DNA of 64,000 nt from Ypsolopha sequella (Eukaryota; Arthropoda; Insecta; Lepidoptera; Ypsolophidae): NCBI GenBank assembly GCA_934047225.1, contig OW203989.1, positions 12,747,977-12,811,976 on the forward strand. The letters run 5' to 3'. Numbering within the stretch: position 1 is the first letter of the stretch; each line of letters opens with the position of its first letter. Positions 52,167-62,039 of the stretch are shown here, in pieces. The translations under genes and the position numbers were made by a program. The notes under the pieces were generated by a model. That model saw nothing but the letters and a program-made list of their open reading frames with translations. It was not told where the DNA came from and did no database searches.

Positions 52167-52444
52167 AGCAAGAAGGCAAATGTTGACTCGCGTCCAGGCT
52201 GGCCTACCTCAGGCGTCCTTCCTCTGGTCTCACCTCTCCGCGCTCCGTCGACATCGCACCTACGGGCACTACACGACAGAGTGGTTTTACGATATAAATA
52301 TAAGGCCCTATGTTTGTAAATTCATTCACTACAGTTCACTCCAGTTTACTTGTTCACTTCACTTCTACTATCGTTTCACTTAATAAAGATTTGAAGTTTG
52401 AATACTGGTTTTAATACAGTCCACTTCGGATCCTGACCTCAACA
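52103..52444 (+). repeat. 3' LTR of outer BEL/Pao element
   Basis: 342 bp, appears identical to 34478-34819. TATA-like element at 52293-52302, AATAAA at 52382-52387. Followed by ATGGT (52445-52449). Confidence 0.95.
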
Positions 52445-52507
52445 ATGGTAGTGACCACTTAGCACCGCCGCGCCGCGCGCCACCGATCGCGCCGCTGCAA
52501 GACTTAC

Positions 52508-52650
52508 AGTACTCCCAAAGTAATAATACGCATACAAATCGTATGACCACGTTACCTTATTGCTTGCATAGAAAATGTAAAGAAATACGAACTTTGCCGA
52601 ACAGTGGCGAAGATTTGTATACGCATTATTACTTTGGGAGCATTGTACAA
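52508..52650. repeat. Small hairpin, possible MITE
   Basis: CTCCCAAAGTAATAATACGC followed by ATACAAATC (from about 52511) recurs inverted as GATTTGTATACGCATTATTA followed by CTTTGGGAG ending near 52641. Arms of about 30 bp with 2-3 mismatches and a roughly 70-bp loop. It lies 60 bp right of the nest. No target duplication was identified. Confidence 0.55.
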
Positions 52651-52659
52651 TTGGCGCGA

Positions 52660-53518
52660 AAACATTAAAATTAAACATGGCGATTTTTTCTGAAAATTAT
52701 CCTAATGATGAATTAAGTAACATTATTATGTTATTTTTTAATACTATACTGACTTTCAGGTAGTAGAAAAAGTACTTTTTGTACCGAATACTTTTTGTCT
52801 CGGAATGAGAGTTTTCGACGTGAACCGAAGACAAGCCTCCTTCCTCGGGTAAGAAAACACGTCATTTTATAATCGGTACGAAATACATTATTTTATAATT
52901 TTTTCCCAACTTCTACTGAAAATAAGAAAGCCCTTTAATTTCTTTCTCATTTTAATACACAATATAACATTGGCGGATATAGGGCCTAAGATACGCAATA
53001 CTGATATACTTTTGTTTCCAACAAGCAAACATTATTTAATTTCTAATGGTTCAAGCAACAATAGAATACTTGTTGGGTTGCTTTCTCCAGTCACACAAGC
53101 AAGACAAATAAAAGGGGTCTTCGTCCCTTATCTCTTGATTCTGACCGTACCAAAACATATTCTGCTCAGTGACAGGGGTTTTAGAAAGGATTTGTCAGTC
53201 AAATTATGCGTCGGTACGTATTTCTTTCTTACCCAAAATTTCGTGGAAAAGTAGGCCCTGGATTTAAAAAGACGTGTAAGAAATCTTGAATTTTCTTACT
53301 GAAAACTTTAAGGGTAAGCTTATGCAAAATACGGACAAGTGTGGTTAAGACTCGTGTTTCAAAGTAACTTACAATTATAAAGTTAGGTCGCGCTGAGTAT
53401 AAAATTACTTAGTCATGTAATAATGGATCAAACCTTTTTTTTGCTCTTACTCGTGCTGTGGGCTCATCCTTAATAACAAGTTTCAAGATTCTAAGTCAAC
53501 GGGAATAACTCTATTTAA
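52660..53518. other. No gene recognised
   Basis: AT-rich. A 94-codon frame (52970-53254, +) has no domain and is not supported as a gene. Confidence 0.35.
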
Positions 53519-54020
53519 GAAGATGGCCTACCCTAGCAACTTTTATTATTACCCGTCCAGCACAACAAGTCCAATGGCAAAGACCATATCTGCTTTTGAA
53601 AGCAGCGAAACAACAAATTGGTGCACATTTGGTGTGTTTTTAGCTAATACTGAAATATTTTGTAGGGAAAAAAATACTGGATTTAAGTAGAATGCCTTCA
53701 TATTACTATTACCTATTTTACGAAAAAAAATTAATCTTGAATTAAGTTTCACCAAGTGCCGACAATCGCAAGTATAAATTTTATAAAAAAAAATTAAGTT
53801 GATCACTTAACCGCGTTCTTGAAACGAACGTTTGAAAACAAAAAAAAAAGGGTGGATAACCTTTTTTTTTCTTGACATAAGTATAAATCTTAATACATTG
53901 TTTTTAAGTAGAATCCCTAGATCAAATATCAATATATCAAATGTATTTTTTCAAAACAAGGACTGTCCGAATTTCTTCAAACGAATACTCAAAAGTCTAG
54001 CGTTGTTCATTCTCATGTAG
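53519..54020 (-). repeat. Dispersed repeat family B, copy 3
   Basis: Reverse complement of the 4986-5425 and 22460-22965 unit, from ATGGCCTACCCTAGCAAC (its 3' end) to the GAATTTCTTCAAACGAAT region. Diverged, with indels. Confidence 0.65.
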
Positions 54021-54024
54021 GTAC

Positions 54025-57000
54025 ATGTGAAAGTCATAAAGGCCTCCATATATTGCTGGCAGTTTGACGTCCTGTGACGTCAACACTTACTCATAGCTCC
54101 TCGTGGACGGCAGCAGCGCGCAAACAGGCATAGATTAAATTATGTTAAGGTGTGTTTATTCGAAAACCATTTCGAGATTTAGGTTTAATAAGGCGTATTT
54201 TTGAACTTTTGCTCTAAAAATCCTCATGATGATTAATATTTTTACGAAAAAGCTGTAACTTCCATTTGCCTTCGTGTGACGTCACTTGGCTGTTTAGAAA
54301 TGTGTCCTTTGCTATCAAGATAAATTTATAATAATTTTCTTCCGAATAATTTGACAGCTGGATGACAGATGAGTAGACAGACAGAGACAGATCACTTTTT
54401 TTACGCATAACAATCAGTGTAATGTCTAAAATTCTCAAGTGCCGTCAAATCAGACAATTCTGTAAAAAAAGCATTAAAAAAATAATGGTTAATTTATATA
54501 CCAAAATAATGAAAACCATGTCCTAAAATTACGTAAATTCTCTGAAAATAATTAAAAATAAAATCTTTTAAAAATTTATCAATGGAAATTGCGTCGCGTC
54601 GCACGTAGATCGCGTCGCACTGCCAGTGACACCCCACCTCCCGGCTCATGACCCCTGGACAACGGGTCTCCGTCTACTTGAAATACATTGTAGCAACTGT
54701 CATAGTACTCTGAATCATTTATTTATTTATTTATTTAAATATTTACATGTTTGCAATTCTTATTACATAGTTTTACTAGAACAAATTAAATTGATGGCGC
54801 GGGCTCGGTATGGTTGATTGACACGATCCTGACACAGAGGGAAGGACTAATTTAACGATTTTGGTAAATAAGACAAGAGAAAATCGTTCGGTAAAGAAAG
54901 GAATGCACAATACCTTATTCCTGGAGTTATTGATGTAAGCTTTCACATGGACGGATGCCGGCCGGCAAGTCAGCTTGTCGTGGTCTTCCACTGAACCAAG
55001 GAATCCACCAAAATTACACTGGGCACAAGGGCTCTGAAGTTCTGAAGAGAGGTTACGCACAATTTCGGTCTATACTTCGATTTACAATAATATTTAAACC
55101 ACACAACAATCCACTACCTTGCTTGATGATTTGCGACTCGATAAGTTCCATTTTTGACCGCGAGGTGTCACGGCCGCCAAGCGAAAAACAGTCGCTGTCT
55201 CGCTCTTGTATGGTAGTAAGGTATGTGTAGGAGGGAGATGCGTACAGGAAAGGCCAGATATGTCAATCAACCAATTATCCTTATCAAAATAAATACATAC
55301 ACTAAATGCAATGTGATAATCAGCGCAACCATAAATAATTATGAATGTTTGTATCGTAACATAAGATTTATTAGTGTAGCAAGAACGCAATTTCAATTTG
55401 TGAGCTTCAGATTTAAAGAGGCCTTTGGCCCATAAATAAATCTTCCGCGAGCGTCGCCTAGCTAAGAGAACGTATAAAAATAACAAATATAAGAAAAGAT
55501 AAAAGGGAACCACCACCACACCAAAGACAAGCCCACAAACACAAAGAAAATTGTACCATAATATCTTATCGGGGAAAGTTCCGCCGACCCTCCAACCGCT
55601 CGCAACAGAGCGGAAAGCTGCCCCGCGCAGCCCTCCCAGATCGTACCTACTTATCGACGAAATGTTATCAAACTCGTTATTTTGTTAAATATAATATTAC
55701 ATTGTGCTAATCCATATTTGACTCTAATGCAATACACTAAGTTAAAGTCATACATTAAAGTCATCGGAAAGCAAAGTTTCACTGATACCCATATCACAAT
55801 TCGATGTAGATACGTGGCTTAAAAACGCGTGAGATTTGGTTCGCAAGCCTCTCGCATTTTGATAGTAGATATTAAGGCTTCTCCCAACGCCAACGACCTT
55901 GAAATAAGGAACTTTATAACCATTTCAACAGAAGAAAAATACATAGTAATTTGCATGATACTAATAGTGATGTGGTTTTTCTTGAATTTCATTATAATAT
56001 ACAGAAGTGAAGCAAGAAAATTCTAAGTTTACCCTTATTTCTCGATTTTTTGTTCACTTGTAACAACATAACTGCTGCAGTTTTTATCGAAACAGTATGA
56101 AAATTTATAAACTTCTAGATAAAATAATATAAAATGATTTGGTTTTCTCAGTTCTTGGAAATTAATTTTATTTTAGATAAAATAAATTAAAAACACACTA
56201 TTTTCACACATGTCATCCGCAGCGACTGACGTAACAGCCATGTTGCGGTACGAGCTGATAAGGACTTTATTTTAATATGGTTTTGTTCGAAATTTGAACA
56301 ACCATGAATTGAGTTGCTAATTATTCCGACGGAGCCACCTTAAGCCAATTTTTAGCTTGGCCTTTTATTTTTTAAAAGGAATATCATATAAGCAACTCTT
56401 TTGCCCACACCATTCAGTGAGTTTATTTTGGTTATGATTATGACATTGTTATAAGCATGATTTAAAGCATAATAATATCGAAAGCTTTGTGTTATTAACG
56501 GGACATCGCGTAATCTTTGCAAAATAAGGCTTTTTATACCGTAACAATGAGAAACGTAAACAAATATATATACAATAAACAACTAACAGTTTTAATACAA
56601 CAAAACTAGGTGAAGAATATTCAAAACAATTTACGAGATGAACAACAGTGATTCCCAGTACAATGACATTTCACAACGAAACAATATAATTTTATAATAA
56701 TTTGTATCCGTTACACCACGACAAGATAAATCACTAAGAATACTAGAAAATGTTTTTAATAATAATAAGACAAGCTGCAACAAAACACGTAAAGTGAATA
56801 ACAAATAATAATATTGAGATCCTTTTGACAAGTTATTCGAATTCTCATCATTAATTTCCCGTCACGCACCCACAGGAAGTTGTATTCAAGTTCAACCTTC
56901 AGTAGATTAGCGCGACGCGGTAGCACTTTGTTCATTGGCGTCATATGTATGTTCGTTGACGTGGACATCGGAGACAATCCCTGAAAAGCCCAGGTCTCCT

Positions 57001-60000
57001 ATAGTGAGGCCAATCAAAGCTATCAAAGTTATGTTTGTGTAAATTTAACTTGAAATACGAATTTTAGGGTTTTTATATATATTATCTTAACTAAAGTTTC
57101 ATTTTATTTTTCAATTCTGTCTTGCAAATTTGTTACTCGATTTATCGGTATGGAACTCTGCGCGCGAATTTTACTCGCACATGTCCTCCATTTTTATTTT
57201 GTGTCTAGGGATTATTTTTGTGTCGATACGATAAGATTTCAAAAGTAGGTGAATCCCCTTAGGGCTCAGAAACGCGATGACAGTAGACTATCTTGTATTA
57301 CGTACCTCATATTTGAGTTCATATTCCTCCTACATCGAGAAACCAGCTCCGGGAGAGAAATGCTGGTCTGTCTGATTCCGCTAACTAATCAGTGTTTTTG
57401 GATAGACTTGACTCACAGACCACTTACCCATTAGACATCATAAGGAGGGTAAACCTTTTTGCCAACACATGTACAATTTTACTACTATAAAAATGTCATT
57501 CCATACTATCTCGTTTCTATTTCCTTGGTTAGCACCCTCCCCGTATTATCCCGCAGTGTCGGGAAAAAATCTCACTTTTTCGTTGTTGATAAGATGTCTA
57601 ATGGGTGGACTTGACTAAATGCATCTCATTTGCGCTTACAGGGGATTCTCTATTTCTACCACTGCGCGGTGTTGGCTTAGCTTAGCCAATCAGAGCGTGA
57701 CAAAGCGCATCTAAAGTTGGTGGAATTTATATCAAACAAGCAAAGTATCATTGCGCCTCTTTGGGTTAGTTCCTCGATGTCCTCCTATACGAAAAGGTTC
57801 CTTAAAGTGGGCCATCCCGCTCAGCTGCCATATAAATGCTCTAAGTGTATGTGACGTCCTGATAGCTTTGATCTCAATGAAACTTTGCACACATCTTTAT
57901 AATATGTTTCCCTTCTCCCCACACCGCACTCCAAACCATCTTTCATCAAGAGGCGGAAGATGGCGAGATATTCAAAAAGTGCCGAATTTGTGAAATGATT
58001 TCAGGTAAAAACTGTTTTTCATGAAACGGTAACTGTTTATTTATAGAAATGTGTATAAACTTAGTTTTCTTTACATGAACGACCTCTGCTAAACTTTGCG
58101 TAAAAACGAGGCAATACTCATAATATCCTGACAGCTATTATGATTGTGTTTCATCAAAGTTTGCTTTTTGGGCTATACAGAGACGTAGTAAGAAGTCACT
58201 AGATAATACTTTTAAAACAAAATATGAAGAAAATAAGCTGTTGATTTCATTTATTATTATGTATGTGTATACCATATAAATATGTCTATACAAATATAAT
58301 ATTATTTAAAAAATAAACAAACCATAATAATAAAAATAAAAAATAAAAATAACTATAATTATGTAAAAAAATTAAAATATAGGCGTAAATATACGGTCAA
58401 GAAATACTACTCACAATTTTTTTCATTTTTTTTTAAATTATTTTTAATTTATTTAATATTGTAGCTTGTCTTTCTAGCTTTTCAACGACCGACACCCCTA
58501 TTACAATCTTGTCTTAGAAAGTTCGATCGGACCTGTTATAATTCTACGGGTTAAAATTTTATTATAGAGGTAAGAAGTCCACTGATAAAAATTAGTAATT
58601 TTACGTAATTTTCTCTCATAGTAATCGCTCCGCAGTTGTATGTAACATAATTATGAAGCATTTAAAAAAAATCCTAATTCTATATGTTTTTAGAGTGAAT
58701 TACTGTTTCTGATTGATTTCAAGTTTGTATGCACTCTAATAATAGCTAAATGCTAATTCAATACAAAAATATTTTGATTGTACCTACCTTCTAACTTAAT
58801 AATTACCAAGTTGGTAATTGGTAACTTTGGTAACTTGGTAATCCTCAAGTTGATACTCGAATGAGTCTTACGACTGATACGAGTACATTATGTGAAATTT
58901 GTGTCATTTGCCAAGCGTAGCTGGCGTACACTCGTGGAATTTGTAAAAATGTGCTCATACTGTAAAGGCTAATCGTCTAGAAAACATTTATCATTATCTA
59001 AATCGAGTACTTATCAAGCCAAACCGACACAATCACTCAACTTATACGCATTTTTTTCGAAAGCTGGTTAATCTTTGGCTGTTTGTTTTTTTCGTAGTTT
59101 CGTTGCAGTCTTATCAAAATTACTTTACATACAGATATACTCCATTTGAAATGCTCTAAGATTATAACTAGTTAAACGCTAGATTGCTTGTGATTTATAT
59201 TATTCCTAGATTGATTTATATATAAAATCGTATATTTTGTATATACTCATCTAAATTCCTTACTTTTTCGAGTTTAGTATCAAAACGTGATTGTTTATGA
59301 TTAAAACTAATTTCACAATGGTTTCACAAATTGTGTGCATTGAGGTACTAAGGCTAAAGTGCAAAGGTAACAATAACAAAATACTCTTTTCCCCGTTATT
59401 GCCGAACAAAGTAAACAGGAGGCAACGACAATTTTATCTGTTGCAGTATTTTCATTCTCTTGCTCTTCCATTAAATTTCAGGTTAATAGACTTTATTCTT
59501 GCCAGTAGCATTCACCGTCAACTTGAAACAAAGTTTGCGCCTTTGTGTTCATAAATTTGACGTACAGTTTTGAAGGGGGAAAATATGTTTTAAGGAATAT
59601 TTTCTTTGAAGTGTTTGCTCGTAAGAACTTTAAATCACCAGAGTATGTGCGCTTACGTGGAGGCTAATGAGGTGGCTGGTGCGATTATGTGGATGTACTC
59701 CTGGGTTTTATAGTCGCATCTTGGCGTTGATAACTTTGACTTTGTTTTCTCACCTTAAATTTTGGCAGTAAAAAGATTTGGGGAAGATAAAAGAGAGTAA
59801 GGCGGTCGTTTGCGTAAAAGTTTAGAGTTCGGTGTTGGTGGTTCTACAAAGAATTTCAACTTGATATAAAAAAGATAACTTTTACGAGTCATAAGTATTA
59901 AAAATTATCTTGGTTTTTATGTTTTGGAAGATAATCTTAAATTATACACAAAACATGAACACGATGCCCTTAAGGGTGGATTTTCTGGATTTGAAGAAAA

Positions 60001-60110
60001 TATTAAGAAATAATTATAATAGCCAAAATACAACTTTTAGCTACGAACTATTTATAAAAATAATTATATATAATTTGTGACAGGGAGAGAACTCTGCTTT
60101 AACATCCTTC
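54025..60110. other. 6 kb of AT-rich DNA without recognised genes
   Basis: Reading frames of up to 141 codons (55094-55519, -) show no domain, initiator context or splice pattern I could support. Local features only: TTGACGTCCTGTGACGTCAA at 54063-54082 (CRE-like), a GC-richer stretch at 55570-55640, and a nested TTACCAAGTTGGTAA/TTGGTAACTTTGGTAACTTGG motif at about 58802-58842. Dispersed host exons cannot be excluded by eye. Confidence 0.35.
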
Positions 60111-60111
60111 A

Positions 60112-60294
60112 TCAAATCATCGTAGATTTATCGTCCGTGAACTTCTGTCGGAAGAAGGACAAAGCCGGACCAATGAGATAGCTTCCCAAAGCTACTTTCT
60201 TCTCCTCGTTTGACCAATTTTTAATGACAGCCAGGCTCTTAAATTGGTATTTGAATTCCGTGAAGTCGGCGGTAAGGCCAACAAATCGCTCCAT
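60112..60294 (-). pseudogene. Gag-like fragment of an LTR retrotransposon
   Basis: 60 codons reading MERFVGLTADFTEFKYQF, then an NWSNEEKKVALGSYLIGPAL stretch and FFRQKF. This pattern (aromatic-rich helix, W..EEK...L..YL.G.A..FF) resembles the N-terminal part of Ty3/gypsy-type Gag capsid domains. The frame ends after 60 codons and no protease or pol follows downstream, so it is a fragment. It may belong to the same family as the pol region at 62040-64000, but that is not shown. Confidence 0.4.
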
Positions 60295-60299
60295 ATTAG

Positions 60300-61532
60300 C
60301 ACTCAGTTAATATAAATACACAAAAACTTAGCTTTTATATGGTGTCCACGTCAGTCTTGTGAAAATTGGGCTATCGTTGATACATCTCGGCTGCACCCGG
60401 CGGGATATACGGTCAATACACCGCTTTTCTTGCAATGTACCTGTCAACACATCATACCCGGTTCCTCCACCAATTTTTACTGGGATGTGTGATCTTTAGT
60501 CATATCTTCAAATTCAATGATAGAAGCTCAGGAAACTTTATATATTTATTATTCTTTTTATCACTTTTCACCTAACACATTGGTCATACACAAAAAGGGG
60601 GCGCATGTATGCTTAATCACATCATGAAATCCTAGAGTGGCATAAGGAGAAGTATACCTTCAGCTCAGAAACGCGACGGTAATGGAGCAGTAGTCCGATG
60701 AACTACAGTGCTACAAGGATCTGATGGCACGTGTATGACAGTAACAGGGTGGCGCAGCTGTGAAACAAGGAGTGGTACATAGATTAAAGAATATATAATA
60801 ACAATAATAATTTATTTAAATATAATAAAGTACCATTGATGTAAAATTAACCTAGTGTATAATATACCTACAAAAATATATATAATATACTAAATAATAA
60901 ATACAATATAAATATGTAAATTTATATATATAATAAAACAGACATTATTTGATCTAGAGCCCGCTATGAGACAGACAGGTTGGTATTTGTTTTTCTTTTT
61001 ATATTTTATTTAATTTTAAGTTAGTTTTATTAAAATTATCGTTTTTCTAGGATTATAATGTATTTGTTATATTTTTAAAACTTAGTGTAGTAATTTTTGT
61101 GTTTTTTCTGTAAGAGGTATTGAATAAAATATATTAGTTAGGTAGACTAAAACTTAAATAACAATTTATATCTAAACTAAACACATTCAAAATTAAAATA
61201 AAACAGACTATATAAATAAATACTCAAGAAATAAGATGAATTAATGAATAACGAAAGCTACTCATGAGAGTGACAAAAGGTCAGCCGTCTTATGAAAATA
61301 TTCAGCGATGGGCAATCCCGAACGTTCGAGGGAAGTGAATTCTATAGTGTGACAGCCTCAACAGTGAACGACTTGCTAAACGATGCAGAGTTGTGTGCAG
61401 GTCATTGTGCGATCGAGCACCACTGGAAAACAGATACTTTTATTTGTTATTCATTTTTGGAATATGCTAAATAATCAATACGACGTATTAATGTTTATTT
61501 TGCGAAATCCATCGCTATGAATACTCTTGCAT
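60300..61532. other. AT-rich DNA, possible retrotransposon debris
   Basis: The - strand around 60440-60490 reads ATTGGTGGAGGAACCGGGTA, which might be the leader of the element that provided the gag-like fragment. The rest (60780-61230) is (TA)-rich. No gene. Confidence 0.3.
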
Positions 61533-61576
61533 TACAAACTAGAAAATATCAATCAGAAACAAATCCAAAGACAAGA

Positions 61577-61588
61577 ATTTGAAAAAAT
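61577..61588 (-). terminator. Pol III terminator of the tRNA-like gene
   Basis: On the - strand the tRNA-like 3' end is followed within two bases by TTTTTT, a sufficient Pol III stop. The same T-run exists on the other strand because of the palindrome. Confidence 0.5.
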
Positions 61589-61663
61589 TCCCCGGTCCAG
61601 GATTCGAACCTGCGACCTCTTGTTATCAAGACAAGCGCGCTACCAACTGCGCCTGGCCCGGGG
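61589..61663 (-). ncRNA. tRNA-like Pol III gene (probably a pseudo-tRNA)
   Basis: 75 nt on the - strand: acceptor CCCCGGG/ACCGGGG (6 of 7 pairs), D arm GCGC-AGTTGGTA-GCGC, anticodon arm CTTGT-CTTGATA-ACAAG, T arm GCAGG-TTCGAAT-CCTGG (4 of 5 pairs), discriminator A. The B-box GGTTCGAATCC fits the Pol III consensus. The loop gives anticodon TGA, which would be Ser, yet the long variable arm of tRNA-Ser is missing, and two extra bases precede the D stem; decoding function is doubtful. The acceptor stem is formed by the innermost bases of the palindrome. Confidence 0.5.
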
Positions 61664-61818
61664 AATTTTTTCAAATTCTTGTCTTTGGATTTGTTTCTGA
61701 TTGATATTTTCTTGTTTGTAGACTATACACGGATATATCTTTAGATAGTGAAGAAAACACTGGAGCTTGTTCAACGGTTTAATGTCGACTGACGAGTGCG
61801 CCTACCTACATATAGCAC

Positions 61819-61832
61819 AATCCTCCACTCTT
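61819..61832 (-). promoter_or_regulatory. Possible polypurine tract and LTR start of gypsy element
   Basis: On the - strand AAGAGTGGAGGAT is followed by TGTGCTATATGTAGG, the usual arrangement of polypurine tract and TG-starting 3' LTR, about 210 bp after the pol stop. The other LTR is outside the window, so this cannot be confirmed here. Confidence 0.4.
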
Positions 61833-62039
61833 AACTACTAAGTACATTAATTACAAATAAAACCCTTAAATAAATGTACTTATAAAAAAAATATATATAT
61901 ATATATTTATACATAATAATAGTCAAGAATGTAAAAAGGTACATCATTTATAATTACAATATAACAAAACAAAAAAAAAAAATAACTAAAACGCAAACAT
62001 GAGAAAAAAAAAATGAAAAAAAAATACAATTACAAAATT

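Larger units (their letters stand above)
34478..52444 (+). mobile_element. Outer BEL/Pao LTR retrotransposon, non-autonomous, carrying nested insertions
   Basis: LTRs 34478-34819 and 52103-52444 (342 bp each, TG...CA) look identical. The flanks are ATGGT on both sides. Internal order: tRNA-Tyr primer-binding site, heptamer-rich leader, Gag (DUF1759-type), zinc knuckles, aspartic protease interrupted by a P-like transposon, an array of 29-residue repeats, a G-rich polypurine tract, 3' LTR. RT, RNase H and integrase are absent. Removing the P-like insertion and one 7-bp duplicate leaves about 5.79 kb. It must have depended on a related autonomous element for retrotransposition. Identical LTRs point to very recent insertion. 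Confidence 0.92.
61533..61720. mobile_element. MITE-like palindrome with a tRNA-like gene in its loop
   Basis: Two 63-nt arms (61533-61595 and 61658-61720) are reverse complements with a single mismatch. Read with a TA target duplication, the element would start CAAAC and end GTTTG between two TA dinucleotides, as in Tc1/mariner-type MITEs. The 62-nt loop plus the innermost arm bases make a tRNA-like sequence on the - strand. It sits next to the putative 3' LTR of the gypsy element. Confidence 0.75.

Noticed and set aside
55094..55519. 141-codon - strand frame as a possible gene
   Set aside because: No domain recognised; hydrophobic start is AT-driven; no support from neighbours or splice sites.
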